DNA from: Sulfuricurvum sp.
GTDB lineage: Bacteria > Campylobacterota > Campylobacteria > Campylobacterales > Sulfurimonadaceae
DNA: 64,000 bases
Direction of reading: 5' to 3'
Assembly (NCBI GenBank): GCA_030693335.1
Contig: JAUYAU010000011.1
Location: 124,001-188,000 of the forward strand
Every line of letters begins with the position of its first letter. Position 1 is the stretch's first letter. Shown piece by piece: positions 16,418 through 25,822 of the stretch. Under the pieces are notes generated by a model. That model did not search any database. It was not told the DNA's origin and worked only from the letters and a program-made list of their open reading frames with translations. Position numbers and translations under genes: made by a program.

Positions 16418-18371
16418 TATTTAATGCTCTTTTTCGTTTCTGTTCTCTTAAAAAAACCAATGCCTCAGACATTCTTTTTTCCTTTTTGTCAAAAGACTGT
16501 AAGCTAGGTTCTGAACCTGTTTTACTGACCCATTCTTTTATCTTAGGCCATAAAATAATGGCTTCTTCCTCTGTCATTTCAATTTTTGTTGATTGGATAT
16601 GTTCATCTATCAACTTTAATACTTGAGTCGTTACTGATTTTGATAAAATTTCAAAAGCTTTCTGAAATGGATTTACTTGATCTATTAAGTCAATATGAAT
16701 ATCATCAATATTAACAAAGCTTCCTGCCATTCTAATAAATTTTTTATCACCTTGTTCTTCTATCGTACTATTTTTTATCACAGAGTCAACAACGACATGT
16801 TGTCTTACTGCTTCCAAATCTTCGTCATTTAAATCGGGATACACTTCTCGTATTATTTTTGGTATTAGTACCGTATTTATAACTTCAGGATCAAGATTAC
16901 CAGGCATCGCTTTTATCATTTGCTCATCTTGTAAAATTCTTGCTTTCAAGTCATTTAAATCTGATTCTATAATATCCTTTGCTCTTTGTGATGTTGGTAA
17001 TTTAAAGCCTCTTATTTTAATTGTATTATCATCATCTTTTTCATCATCGTCACTCTCTAAATCTTTTGGCTTAAAATTAAAATTAGGTGCTAAAACTTGT
17101 TCCATCAACAAAGATGCTGTAATAGCTTTTAACATATTGTTTACGGATAATTTCACATCATCATCTTCTGCATCAACTTGAGCTATCAAGTTCGTAAATT
17201 GGGCGTGAGTTTTATTATTACTGTCTCTTGTTGCCCTTCCTATAATTTGAATAATTTCAGTTAAGGAACCTCTGTAGCCAATTGTTAAAGCATGTTCACA
17301 ATAAGGCCAGTCAAATCCCTCTTTTGCCATTCCAAGCGCAATAATAATATCAATATCATCTACTGATTTTACATTTCTCAAATAACTTGAGATTTTATCT
17401 CTTGATTTTGGATTATCATTTACTAAATCAGCAACTTTTAATATTTTGCCAGATTTATTGCTTTTGATATACAGTACACCTGTCTTCTCATCTTGATATT
17501 CCAATTCACCCAAAACTTCAATGATATGATTTACTTCTTCATATTTTTCTTTTGATGATTCGGCTGAATTAACACTTGGGATATGAATAATTGTCTTTTT
17601 ATTTTCGTCTAAAACTTCTGCTAATGCAGACATCTCTTTATCGGGCTGTTTTTTAAAATATCTACCTGAATAAAAATGATAACCAATACCTAAAGATTTT
17701 AGATATTCGTAACCATTTAACTGTTGATAGTAATTATAAGTTACTTTGGTGAACTTAGCTTCATCTTCTGGCATTAATACAGGAACACTATCTCCCCTGA
17801 AATATGAACCCGTCATAGCCACAATATGCGCATCTGATTTAGTCATGATATTTCTTAATACTTCACCCAATTTATTATCCCCATCAGCAGATACATGATG
17901 AAATTCATCTATAGCGATTAATGTATTATCAAACTTTTTTTCATCCAATCCATCAAAAGCAAAACGCAAAGTGGCATGTGTACAGATAAGTATCGACTCA
18001 TCGCTTTCTATAAACTCTAAAAAAGCAGACACTTTACTTTTTTCTTCTCCCGGTGTGCAGAGATTGTACTTTGGATTTGGACTCCAATCGCTAAAAAAGC
18101 CATCTTGTTTCAGCTCTGTTGTTTCAAAAGATGCACCGATTGATTTTTCAGGAACGGCAACAATTACTTTTTCAATTCCTTGGTTTTGAAGCTTATCTAG
18201 GGCTATAAACATTAATGCTCTAGATTTTCCAGATGCAGGAGGTGCTTTTAAAAGTAAATATTGTGCTGTTTTACCCTCATAAGCTTTTTCTTGCATCTCA
18301 CGCATACCCAAAGCATTTATCTTTTTGCTTTGTCCAGTTTGCTGATATTTTACATGTACTAAATCAGGCAT
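16410..18371 (-). CDS. SF2 DEAD/DEAH-type helicase of the module
   Basis: A 653-residue helicase/translocase. Visible motifs are Walker A APPASGKS (43-50), Walker B DEFHH (155-159), motif III MTGSY (186-190), motif V GMAKEGFDWP (347-356) and motif VI QIIGRATRDS (375-384). The DEFHH form recalls the motor subunits of restriction enzymes more than RNA helicases. The C-terminal 250 residues are charged and have no motif I know; they may contact the partner proteins. It begins 5 bases after the methyltransferase stop, with AAGGG 9 bases upstream, and overlaps the nuclease gene. Loading on DNA and remodelling or translocation is the likely task. Confidence 0.85.
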   Translation of the reverse strand: MPDLVHVKYQQTGQSKKINALGMREMQEKAYEGKTAQYLLLKAPPASGKSRALMFIALDKLQNQGIEKVIVAVPEKSIGASFETTELKQDGFFSDWSPNPKYNLCTPGEEKSKVSAFLEFIESDESILICTHATLRFAFDGLDEKKFDNTLIAIDEFHHVSADGDNKLGEVLRNIMTKSDAHIVAMTGSYFRGDSVPVLMPEDEAKFTKVTYNYYQQLNGYEYLKSLGIGYHFYSGRYFKKQPDKEMSALAEVLDENKKTIIHIPSVNSAESSKEKYEEVNHIIEVLGELEYQDEKTGVLYIKSNKSGKILKVADLVNDNPKSRDKISSYLRNVKSVDDIDIIIALGMAKEGFDWPYCEHALTIGYRGSLTEIIQIIGRATRDSNNKTHAQFTNLIAQVDAEDDDVKLSVNNMLKAITASLLMEQVLAPNFNFKPKDLESDDDEKDDDNTIKIRGFKLPTSQRAKDIIESDLNDLKARILQDEQMIKAMPGNLDPEVINTVLIPKIIREVYPDLNDEDLEAVRQHVVVDSVIKNSTIEEQGDKKFIRMAGSFVNIDDIHIDLIDQVNPFQKAFEILSKSVTTQVLKLIDEHIQSTKIEMTEEEAIILWPKIKEWVSKTGSEPSLQSFDKKEKRMSEALVFLREQKRKRALNNE

Positions 18372-18376
18372 CTTTT

Positions 18377-21091
18377 TTATCCCTTATTACTTTTTTGTTT
18401 TCTAATTTTTTTCTCTTTAGCAAATAAAGTATCTTTTTTTATCATTTCTTCATATAGTTTAAATAGATACTCTAGTCGTTCTGCATCATTCTTAAAAGGC
18501 TGTAAACGGTAGCACTTTTCTATCGCTTCGTCCAATTCTTGATGAGCTTGTTTTAATCCCTTTGGCATTGTATCGGGATTATACAACCAAGCCATGGTCT
18601 TTCCTCGATGTTTAGCTCGCTCATCTAAAATAGCAAAAACATATAAGTTTACATTCTCTTTTTGTTTGGTAGTAATCTCAGGAAATGGGAAAGTGTTGTA
18701 ACAAAGAGTATTTGAATACTGCATATCCATTTTTAATCTGCCTGCAACAGCTTTAACCCATGCTATATGCATTCTTGAGGAGATGACACCAAAAAGCCAA
18801 GGTTCAGCATTGTAAATAACTCTTGTGGCATTTGATGGTACATAACTTTCATCAAAATAACCAATAGGAACGTATTCTCTTCTTTCAGAACCAGTCTGCG
18901 GCACTAAAATAAATTCACCTGTTTGATGTTTGTCTTCATCAAAGAAGTGAGGTGTCTCAGCTTTTTTTTGTGTAGCTTTCTTTTGACTGTTTAATCTAAA
19001 TATCTCAACTTTATCAAATCGTTCAACTAATTCATTTATTTCATAAGCTTCTTTTACTGTTTTTTTACTAATGTGAAGACAATATCTAAATGTTCCATTC
19101 ATAAACTCTTGAGCGCCTATATATTTTTTTATAAATTTCACTGCTTTTTTATTTTGTGATACTAAATTATCTTTTTCTTCTTGTGTTAAAAGTAAGTGCC
19201 CATTATCACCTGGCGAACTTCCTTTAATCATTAAAGGTAATTGCCCTAAAGGTTTATTTCTTGGTAAAACTAATACATCCATTGTATTCGTTAAATAAGG
19301 GCTAATATTTTTAACACTTTGTCTTATATTCTTATAATAAATATATTTATTACTATTTTCAATATTTCTAATTCCAATAATAACAACCGCAACCCCTGCA
19401 TTACCTTTTGCATTATTTGTCCATTTAAAAGATTGATGTGCAAATGCAATTTCTTGTTTCTTATTTAAAATTAATGGCCATAAAAGAGCTACTTGCTCAC
19501 CTTGTGTGATTGAATTCGTAGTGACAAAAGCATATTTAGCATTTATATTTTCGATATATTGCGTTGCCTTATAAAACCAACAAGCGATATAATCTAATTT
19601 TTTATAGTTATTTATTTGTGTAAAAACTATAGACATATCTTGTTTTTGCTCATCATCTTGCCTACTATAACCTAAATATGGAGGGTTCCCAATTATATAA
19701 ACTTCATCCATTTTTGTAGTTGGACAAACTTCTTTCCAGTTTTCTCTGGTAGCATTGCCTCGAATAATGGTTCCTGATTTTTTTAACGGAATAATGGATT
19801 TATGCTCGGTAAATCCTACTAGTTGATCTTCAAAATATTGATTCATTTGATGTTCAGCCAACCAAAGAGAAAGAATTGCAACTTCATGTGCAAAATCATC
19901 TATTTCAATACCATAAAATTGCTCTAATGAAATGACACTATCAATCAATAAATGTGATTGTTCTAACTCAATAATGCGTTGTAAGATTTTTATCTCTAAA
20001 AGTCGTATCTCTTTGTAGGTAATAATCAAAAAGTTTCCACTGCCACAAGCAGGGTCAAAAAATTTAATTTTAGAGATTCTGATTATAAGCTCTCGCAATT
20101 GTTTCGCACTATCTTGTGCTTTTTCAAACTCTTCATATAGCTCATCTAAGAAAAGTGGTTTAATAAGTTTTAAGATATTTGGAACAGAAGTGTAGTGCAT
20201 TCCTAAATCACTACGATATTCATCTAAAACAACGGCTTGTATCATTGAGCCAAAAATATCAGGATTAATATCTTTCCAGTTAAGTTCGCCCAATTCAATC
20301 AATATTTTTCGTGCTTTAGATGAAAAAATAGGAATATTAATAGTGTCTTTAAACAAATCGCCATTTACATAAGGAAACTCTGCCAGATATGCAGGAAATC
20401 CATCTTTTTTAAGTGTGTTTAATCTTTCAAATAAACGACTTAAAAACTCATGCGTATCACTGCCGTCATTGTTAGTATGCTGTACCAAGGTATTTGTAAA
20501 TATACTATCATCTTCAAATATTTCAGTATCTTCTGCAAAATAACAAAACAACAAACGGGACAAGAAAATATTGAGATGATGAATATGCTCTTTTGAGTTA
20601 TAAATATTTGGATTTTCTTCACGTAATAAATCATAAAGCATTGCCATTTTATAAGCAGCATTTCTATCTGCTTCATTATCATTACTAGCTTTATAAACTT
20701 CGCTTCCAGCTAAAGGTAAAAAGAAGTCAAAATACTTTGGTAACTCTTCAATCTCAATATCTAAGTTTCTACCTAACTTCAAATCTTTTGCAACAAGATG
20801 TTTATAATCAGTGGCTATTACAAACCGAGGCTTATGTTTTAAAATAGATTCTTCTTTTGAAAGACCATCAACTGTACTTAAAAGTTTATCAGCATCCTCT
20901 ACTTTAAAAAATATCTTCTTTTTATAAAGAATCTCATTTTCATTTTTTGATAAATTAAAGTCACCTTTTTTTAATCTAGTAATTGAAGTTTTTGAAATTC
21001 CGTATGCAATGAGAAAATCATAAATAAATTCTTCTTTAGAAAAATTATTGATAATAGTTTGTAAATTATGTTCTATTTCTTTTGTATTCAT
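18377..21091 (-). CDS. MmeI-like N6-adenine DNA methyltransferase
   Basis: A 904-residue protein resembling the methylase half of Type IIL (MmeI-like) enzymes. It has motif X near GMHYTSVPNI (297-306), SAM motif I DPACGSGNF (346-354), YGIEID (393-398) and catalytic motif IV NPPY (469-472). A likely target-recognition region covers about 600-800 and a helical tail follows. The N-terminal 120 residues align with the MmeI nuclease domain. At the position of D-x9-E-x-K it has E53, K63 and E65, so the cut site is probably dead. It heads the three-gene operon. Its own ribosome site is weak. The recognition sequence cannot be read from the sequence. Confidence 0.85.
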   Translation of the reverse strand: MNTKEIEHNLQTIINNFSKEEFIYDFLIAYGISKTSITRLKKGDFNLSKNENEILYKKKIFFKVEDADKLLSTVDGLSKEESILKHKPRFVIATDYKHLVAKDLKLGRNLDIEIEELPKYFDFFLPLAGSEVYKASNDNEADRNAAYKMAMLYDLLREENPNIYNSKEHIHHLNIFLSRLLFCYFAEDTEIFEDDSIFTNTLVQHTNNDGSDTHEFLSRLFERLNTLKKDGFPAYLAEFPYVNGDLFKDTINIPIFSSKARKILIELGELNWKDINPDIFGSMIQAVVLDEYRSDLGMHYTSVPNILKLIKPLFLDELYEEFEKAQDSAKQLRELIIRISKIKFFDPACGSGNFLIITYKEIRLLEIKILQRIIELEQSHLLIDSVISLEQFYGIEIDDFAHEVAILSLWLAEHQMNQYFEDQLVGFTEHKSIIPLKKSGTIIRGNATRENWKEVCPTTKMDEVYIIGNPPYLGYSRQDDEQKQDMSIVFTQINNYKKLDYIACWFYKATQYIENINAKYAFVTTNSITQGEQVALLWPLILNKKQEIAFAHQSFKWTNNAKGNAGVAVVIIGIRNIENSNKYIYYKNIRQSVKNISPYLTNTMDVLVLPRNKPLGQLPLMIKGSSPGDNGHLLLTQEEKDNLVSQNKKAVKFIKKYIGAQEFMNGTFRYCLHISKKTVKEAYEINELVERFDKVEIFRLNSQKKATQKKAETPHFFDEDKHQTGEFILVPQTGSERREYVPIGYFDESYVPSNATRVIYNAEPWLFGVISSRMHIAWVKAVAGRLKMDMQYSNTLCYNTFPFPEITTKQKENVNLYVFAILDERAKHRGKTMAWLYNPDTMPKGLKQAHQELDEAIEKCYRLQPFKNDAERLEYLFKLYEEMIKKDTLFAKEKKIRKQKSNKG

Positions 21092-21158
21092 TTTGATTCA
21101 TTCTTTTTTTAACGTATATCTAGAATCTCTTCTTGATTTTTTGTAAATATATTACTTA

Positions 21159-21485
21159 TTAAAATACTTCATCACAAAATAACTTTTGGATTTTATTTAA
21201 ACCGATACGATTGATTTGAGCGAGTTTTTTTTCTGCGTTTTGTGTGGAAATGGTAAAACATTTATCATACTTGACAAAAGAACGCAGTTTTAATTCTCCT
21301 TCTGCAAGATCATCTGGGTGTATTTCATATAGATTTGATTGTTTAGAGTTTGAAGTGATTTGAAAACAGACGATGTCTCCGTACTCGTTTTCATCTTTGA
21401 TAATAAGTACGGGTCTTTTTTTAGCGGAAAGTAGGTCTGTGAAAGGGAAAGAGATGAGAATAATGTCTCCGACTTTATAATTCAT
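21159..21485 (-). CDS. MazF/PemK-like toxin
   Basis: A 108-residue protein of the PemK/MazF family, which act as mRNA-cleaving toxins. The N-terminal strand MNYKVGDIILISFPFTD with the following KKRPVLII is the family hallmark. The frame is open further upstream, but the ATG at 21485 gives the standard N-terminus and overlaps the antitoxin gene by 11 bases, as is normal for such pairs. Toxicity and target are inferred from the family. It lies 67 bases upstream of the methyltransferase gene and on the same strand, so read-through is possible. Confidence 0.75.
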   Translation of the reverse strand: MNYKVGDIILISFPFTDLLSAKKRPVLIIKDENEYGDIVCFQITSNSKQSNLYEIHPDDLAEGELKLRSFVKYDKCFTISTQNAEKKLAQINRIGLNKIQKLFCDEVF

Positions 21486-21672
21486 CCCAAGCCTTATCTT
21501 CATCATTATCCCATGTTGCAGACATGGAAGTTTGTTGAAGCTTTTGCATTGCTTTACTGACATCTTCTAAAGGGATAATGATAACTTCACTTTTTACAGT
21601 CATCTCTTGGAGCATGCTGATGACATGTTGTCGGTCAGCAGGAGTACTAACGATTTCTCTATAGGCTACCAT
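21475..21672 (-). CDS. Putative antitoxin of the MazF-like toxin
   Basis: A 65-residue protein preceding the toxin, ending in an acidic NDEDKAWDEL tail like those of antitoxins paired with PemK-type toxins. The N-terminal half could form a DNA-binding fold, but I do not see a clear ribbon-helix-helix or AbrB signature. A GGAG site precedes the ATG. It probably represses the pair's promoter at 21694-21699. Confidence 0.65.
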   Translation of the reverse strand: MVAYREIVSTPADRQHVISMLQEMTVKSEVIIIPLEDVSKAMQKLQQTSMSATWDNDEDKAWDEL

Positions 21673-21693
21673 ATTCTATCTCCTTTTTTGACA

Positions 21694-21699
21694 ATTATA
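21694..21699 (-). promoter_or_regulatory. Probable -10 box (TATAAT) of the toxin-antitoxin pair
   Basis: Plus-strand ATTATA reads TATAAT on the minus strand, 21 bases before the antitoxin start and immediately after the pepA stop. The implied leader is about 15 bases. Confidence 0.5.
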
Positions 21700-21703
21700 C
21701 ACT

Positions 21704-23137
21704 TTATTTACAGTTTTCAATCAACCAATTAAGTGTCATACGTACTCCTGCTCCCGTGCCACCATAGGTATGAACATCCCATGCGCTTTCGGTATACGCA
21801 GAGCCTGCGATGTCAAAATGGACCCATTTTTGTTTCATATCTTCATCAATGAAGTTATCGAGGAACAGGGCAGCAGTTATCGCTCCGCCATACGGTTTTG
21901 AAGAGACGTTGCACACATCGGCAAGATCACTTTTGATCAGTTTTTTGAGATGGCGGTTAAATGGTAAAATACCGCAGTATTCGCCGCTTTTCTCTGCCGC
22001 ATTCAGCCATTCTTGCTTGAGTTCTTCATTATGCCCCATGACGCCTGTCGTGTAGGGCCCAAGAGCTACCATGCAAGCACCTGTGAGGGTAGCGTAATCA
22101 AAAATATAATCTGCTTTGATTTTTTCTTGAGCATATCCAAGCACATCGGCTAGGACGAGTCGTCCCTCGGCATCAGTATTGCGTACTTCAATGGTTTTAC
22201 CGTTTTTAGCTACGAGGACATCATCGGGTTTATAGGCATTGCCTCCGATCATGTTTTCAACGGCTCCCACAAATGCATGAACTTCGATGTCCAGTTTGAG
22301 CTCACTGACCGCTTTGATGACACCCATGACGGCACATCCGCCTGCTTTATCCATTTTCATCGTGACCATGGAGGCTGCGGCTTTTAGGCTCAGACCGCCG
22401 CTGTCGTAGGTGAGACCTTTGCCCACAAGGGTGATCACTTTTTTTGGATTTTTAGGCTTGTAGGACAAATGAATGAGTCTGGGAGGATTAATGGAAGCGC
22501 GTCCGACACTCAGCATCGCATTCATCTTTTCACTTTCGAGACCGTTAACATCGAGAATGGTGCAGTCGAGATTGTTGGTTTTAGAAAGAGAATCCGCGGT
22601 AATGGCCATCCCTTGCGGTGTCATGTCATAGGGAGTTTGATTCACCAAGTTACGTACAAAATTCGTTGCATTTGAAATAATAATACTTTCCTCAAGAATA
22701 GAGGTTAAGGTGTCTGCATTTAAAGCGATTTTATCAATGTTTTGGGTGGAAAAAATAACTTCTTTGAGAGAAATTGCTTTTGGCTGCGATTTATAGCTGT
22801 TGAACTGGTAGCTGCCTAAAATAGCTCCCTCAATCAACGATTTAAAAAGGTTCTCGCCGTATTGAGAGAGTTTTATTGATGCATAGCCGTAGTTCATTGC
22901 GGTTTTAATGGCTGTAGCCATGGCACTTCGAAGGTTTTCATGGCTTACGTCACTGATACCGCAAATTAAAAGACGGTGTTCATGAAGAGGGCATAGCTGC
23001 TCTGCTTCAGCTTTGAACCCCGCTTGGGTTAATAGACTCTTATGGGAGTGGGTTTCAAGCTGTGATGCTGTTAAAAATTCTAAGGTGAGATCAGCATGGA
23101 TAAGCTCAAGAGGTTGATTAGCTAGTTTGACGTTCAC
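21704..23137 (-). CDS. pepA: Leucyl aminopeptidase (M17)
   Basis: A 477-residue cytosolic aminopeptidase that needs two metal ions and removes N-terminal residues from peptides; in some bacteria PepA also binds DNA. The M17 signature NTDAEGRLVLADVLGYA is complete, and the metal-site segment GKGLTYDSGGLSLK and MKMDKAGGCAVMGV are present. The start is GTG with GGAG 7 bases upstream, within the dedA 3' end (20-base overlap). Downstream lies the toxin-antitoxin pair and then the accessory block. Confidence 0.93.
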   Translation of the reverse strand: MNVKLANQPLELIHADLTLEFLTASQLETHSHKSLLTQAGFKAEAEQLCPLHEHRLLICGISDVSHENLRSAMATAIKTAMNYGYASIKLSQYGENLFKSLIEGAILGSYQFNSYKSQPKAISLKEVIFSTQNIDKIALNADTLTSILEESIIISNATNFVRNLVNQTPYDMTPQGMAITADSLSKTNNLDCTILDVNGLESEKMNAMLSVGRASINPPRLIHLSYKPKNPKKVITLVGKGLTYDSGGLSLKAAASMVTMKMDKAGGCAVMGVIKAVSELKLDIEVHAFVGAVENMIGGNAYKPDDVLVAKNGKTIEVRNTDAEGRLVLADVLGYAQEKIKADYIFDYATLTGACMVALGPYTTGVMGHNEELKQEWLNAAEKSGEYCGILPFNRHLKKLIKSDLADVCNVSSKPYGGAITAALFLDNFIDEDMKQKWVHFDIAGSAYTESAWDVHTYGGTGAGVRMTLNWLIENCK

Positions 23138-23711
23138 GGCGTTTCTCCAATAAATTATTTTCTATACGTTTAAAGATTAAGCTAATGGAAGCGAAAATGC
23201 TTATCACCAGTGGAATAGCGAGATACCAATGAGATTTTATCCATGCTAATATTGTCAACAATTGTGCACCGAAATAATAAGCGGGAACAATAGTGAGCGC
23301 TGCCCAAAAAAGAGCACTAACCATGTTGATAATGGCAAATTGGCGTCCTGAATATTTGGTTAAGCCTATGGCCATTGGGATAACGGTACGCATTCCATAC
23401 ATGTAGCGTTGAACAAAAATCAATGGCCATCCATATTTTTTCAGCAATAGATGAGCAATGGCAAATTTGCGACGCTGCGATCGGAGTTTATCATGAATGT
23501 ATTTTTTATTATAGCGCCCGATGTAAAAATAAATTTGATCCCCAACAAATCCGCCTAAAGCACCTACGATGATGGCAGCAAACAAATTCATATCGCCCGT
23601 ATGAGACATGATTCCGGCCATAACGAGCCCAAGTTCACCCTCAAGGATACTCCACGCAAAGAGGACAATATAGCCGTATTCTTTAAGCCATTCTAGAAAT
23701 AGATGTTCCAC
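23118..23711 (-). CDS. DedA-family inner-membrane protein
   Basis: A 197-residue membrane protein of the DedA/SNARE-associated family, members of which flip undecaprenyl phosphate or other lipids. Typical features are the N-terminal GYIVLFAWSILEGELGLVMAG with its acidic residues, GALGGFVGDQIYFYIGR, and the basic loop RYMYGMRTVIPMAIG. Four to five hydrophobic segments are visible. The substrate is inferred only from the family. It lies between trpB and pepA and overlaps pepA. Confidence 0.87.
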   Translation of the reverse strand: MEHLFLEWLKEYGYIVLFAWSILEGELGLVMAGIMSHTGDMNLFAAIIVGALGGFVGDQIYFYIGRYNKKYIHDKLRSQRRKFAIAHLLLKKYGWPLIFVQRYMYGMRTVIPMAIGLTKYSGRQFAIINMVSALFWAALTIVPAYYFGAQLLTILAWIKSHWYLAIPLVISIFASISLIFKRIENNLLEKRRERQTS

Positions 23712-23723
23712 TAATAACCTTAA

Positions 23724-24920
23724 TTAATCAAATTTGAGCAGTTCTTTTGCTTGTATCATGTCTTTATCACCACGTCCGGAAATATTGACAATGATGGTTT
23801 TCCCTTTAATATTATCCATTTTTTTGAGATACGCCACTGCATGAGCCGATTCAAATGCAGGGATAATACCCTCTGCACGGCTGAGCCATACAAAAGCATC
23901 CATGGCTTCTTGGTCAGTAATATTGTCATAATGTACCGTCTCATTTTCTTTATGAAAAGCATGCTCAGGACCAATACCTGGATAATCCAGGCCTGCCGAA
24001 ATAGAGTGTGCTTCGAGAATCTGTCCATCATTATCTTGGAGTAAATAGCTCATTTGTCCATGAAGTACACCTGGACGTCCTTTTTTCAAAGAACAGCCGT
24101 GTTTATCCGTTTCAATTCCAAGCCCACCTGCTTCAATACCGATGCATTGAACTTCTTTGTCTTCTAGAAAATGTTGAAAGGTCCCGATTGCATTGGAACC
24201 TCCACCAATACAAGCGATTACATAATCAGGAAGTTTCCCCTCTTTTTCCAAAATTTGCGCTCGAGCTTCATAGCCGATGATGGCTTGAAAGTCTCGTACC
24301 ATCATAGGGTAGGGATGGGGTCCTGCAACGGTGCCAATAATGTAAAAAGTGTCACGTGCATGCGTTACCCAGTGGCGTATGGCATCGTTCATTGCATCTT
24401 TCAGTGTCTTGGAACCGCTTTGCACCGCATGAACTTTTGCTCCTAAGAGCTTCATGCGAAAAACATTCAATTCTTGGCGTGCTACGTCTTTAGCCCCCAT
24501 GAAGATTTCACATTCAAGCCCAAGAAGTGCGGATATAGTAGCGGTTGCGACGCCGTGCTGTCCTGCTCCTGTTTCAGCAATCACTTTTTTCTTTCCCAAT
24601 CTTTTTGCCATGAGCCCCTGTGCGATGACATTGTTGACTTTGTGGGCACCGGTGTGATTTAAATCTTCCCGTTTCAGATAGATTTTCGCCCCTAATTCTT
24701 CTGAAAGATTAGCCGCATAATACAAGGGGCTGGGACGACCAACGTAATCGGTGAGATAACCGTCTACTTCTGCCCAAAAAGTTTCATCAAAACGGATTTC
24801 TTCATATGCTTTTTCAAGCTCCAATAAAGCGGGCATCAGAGTTTCAGGGACATATCGCCCTCCAAAAATACCAAAATGGCCATCTTGGGGATCAAATTTG
24901 GATGGTGAGGGAATGTACAT
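23724..24920 (-). CDS. trpB: Tryptophan synthase beta chain
   Basis: A 398-residue PLP enzyme that joins indole and serine into tryptophan. The PLP lysine is in [18 protein letters not shown] and the phosphate-binding loop is [10 protein letters not shown]. The N-terminus has [17 protein letters not shown], typical of the TrpB1 form that pairs with TrpA. I chose the ATG at 24920, which overlaps the apt stop by one base and has GGAG 7 bases upstream; a TTG just before it is in frame. No trpA is in the window, so the gene is detached from the usual trp cluster. Confidence 0.94.
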   Translation of the reverse strand: MYIPSPSKFDPQDGHFGIFGGRYVPETLMPALLELEKAYEEIRFDETFWAEVDGYLTDYVGRPSPLYYAANLSEELGAKIYLKREDLNHTGAHKVNNVIAQGLMAKRLGKKKVIAETGAGQHGVATATISALLGLECEIFMGAKDVARQELNVFRMKLLGAKVHAVQSGSKTLKDAMNDAIRHWVTHARDTFYIIGTVAGPHPYPMMVRDFQAIIGYEARAQILEKEGKLPDYVIACIGGGSNAIGTFQHFLEDKEVQCIGIEAGGLGIETDKHGCSLKKGRPGVLHGQMSYLLQDNDGQILEAHSISAGLDYPGIGPEHAFHKENETVHYDNITDQEAMDAFVWLSRAEGIIPAFESAHAVAYLKKMDNIKGKTIIVNISGRGDKDMIQAKELLKFD

Positions 24921-25468
24921 CAATCAACTCCGATAACAGTGTAAATATCAACAACTTCAGCCAATTTTGATTGACCTTCTAAAAAATCAAGACCCATGAT
25001 AAAGCAGGCTTCGACGCACGTTGCTCCGACTTTGTTAATTAAGCTAGCAGCTGCATAGGCAGTTCCGCCCGTAGCAATCAAATCATCGATGAGTAAGACT
25101 TTCGGATTTTGGACATTACTGAATGCGTCAATATGGACTTCCACTTCATCAACTCCGTATTCAAGTGCGTACTTTTCAGAGACAGTTGTGTATGGAAGTT
25201 TCCCTTTTTTACGAATAGGAACAAATCCTACGCCCAGCATTTGTGCCAGTGCAGCACCAAAAATAAAACCCCTGGCGTCAATACCGGCGATATGCGTGAG
25301 GTTATAGGTGGTGTATCGGTCATGAAGATGTTTCATCAACAGGGCATACGCATTCTTATCAGAAAGTAATGTCGTAATGTCTTTAAAGACAATTCCCGGT
25401 TTTGGAAAATCGTGTATGTCACGAATAGAATCCATTAAAATAGCTTTGTCTTGTGCGCTTAAAGTCAT
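24920..25468 (-). CDS. apt: Adenine phosphoribosyltransferase
   Basis: A 182-residue purine salvage enzyme that makes AMP from adenine and PRPP. The PRPP-binding motif [17 protein letters not shown] is clear, with the adenine-site segment [16 protein letters not shown] and the flexible loop [18 protein letters not shown]. It overlaps trpB by one base. Confidence 0.94.
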   Translation of the reverse strand: MTLSAQDKAILMDSIRDIHDFPKPGIVFKDITTLLSDKNAYALLMKHLHDRYTTYNLTHIAGIDARGFIFGAALAQMLGVGFVPIRKKGKLPYTTVSEKYALEYGVDEVEVHIDAFSNVQNPKVLLIDDLIATGGTAYAAASLINKVGATCVEACFIMGLDFLEGQSKLAEVVDIYTVIGVD

Positions 25469-25486
25469 AAAAATCCTTAATTGAAA

Positions 25487-25819
25487 TTATATAAGTGCGT
25501 CAATACGCCCTTCGAGCTCTGCAATTTTATTTTGAAGGCGATCGGTATCGATACGGTACTTTGAGTTACGTTGTTTAAGCGTTTTCACTTCGTTACGCAA
25601 ACTGTTAAGCTCTTCACTAAGTATGTCTACATTTCCAAGGGCCCGCTGTAATTGGATTTGATATTTTCGTATCAATATTTCCGCTTCTCGAAGGGTCAGT
25701 TTCATCATTTCGCTTGTGCGTTGTTCTTTGACGGTAATACTGCGAAAATAGAACATTTTAACCAAGAAAAAGAGAGCTCCCAAGGTAACAACCGTGAGCA
25801 ATGACCACTCAAGAAACAT
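25487..25819 (-). CDS. Hypothetical membrane-anchored coiled-coil protein
   Basis: A 110-residue protein with one N-terminal membrane span (about 5-22, LLTVVTLGALFFLVKMF) and a long coiled coil from about 40 to the end, with a Leu heptad pattern in SEELNSLRNEVKTLKQRN. It sits between rpiB and apt, the place of a small hypothetical membrane protein in C. jejuni as I recall. Function unknown. It starts 3 bases after rpiB ends. Confidence 0.75.
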   Translation of the reverse strand: MFLEWSLLTVVTLGALFFLVKMFYFRSITVKEQRTSEMMKLTLREAEILIRKYQIQLQRALGNVDILSEELNSLRNEVKTLKQRNSKYRIDTDRLQNKIAELEGRIDALI

Positions 25820-25822
25820 CCA

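Noticed and set aside
15209-21091. BREX or DISARM system, suggested by the large methyltransferase
   Set aside because: No pglZ, brxC, brxL or drmA/drmB homologue is present, and the methyltransferase resembles MmeI more than PglX.
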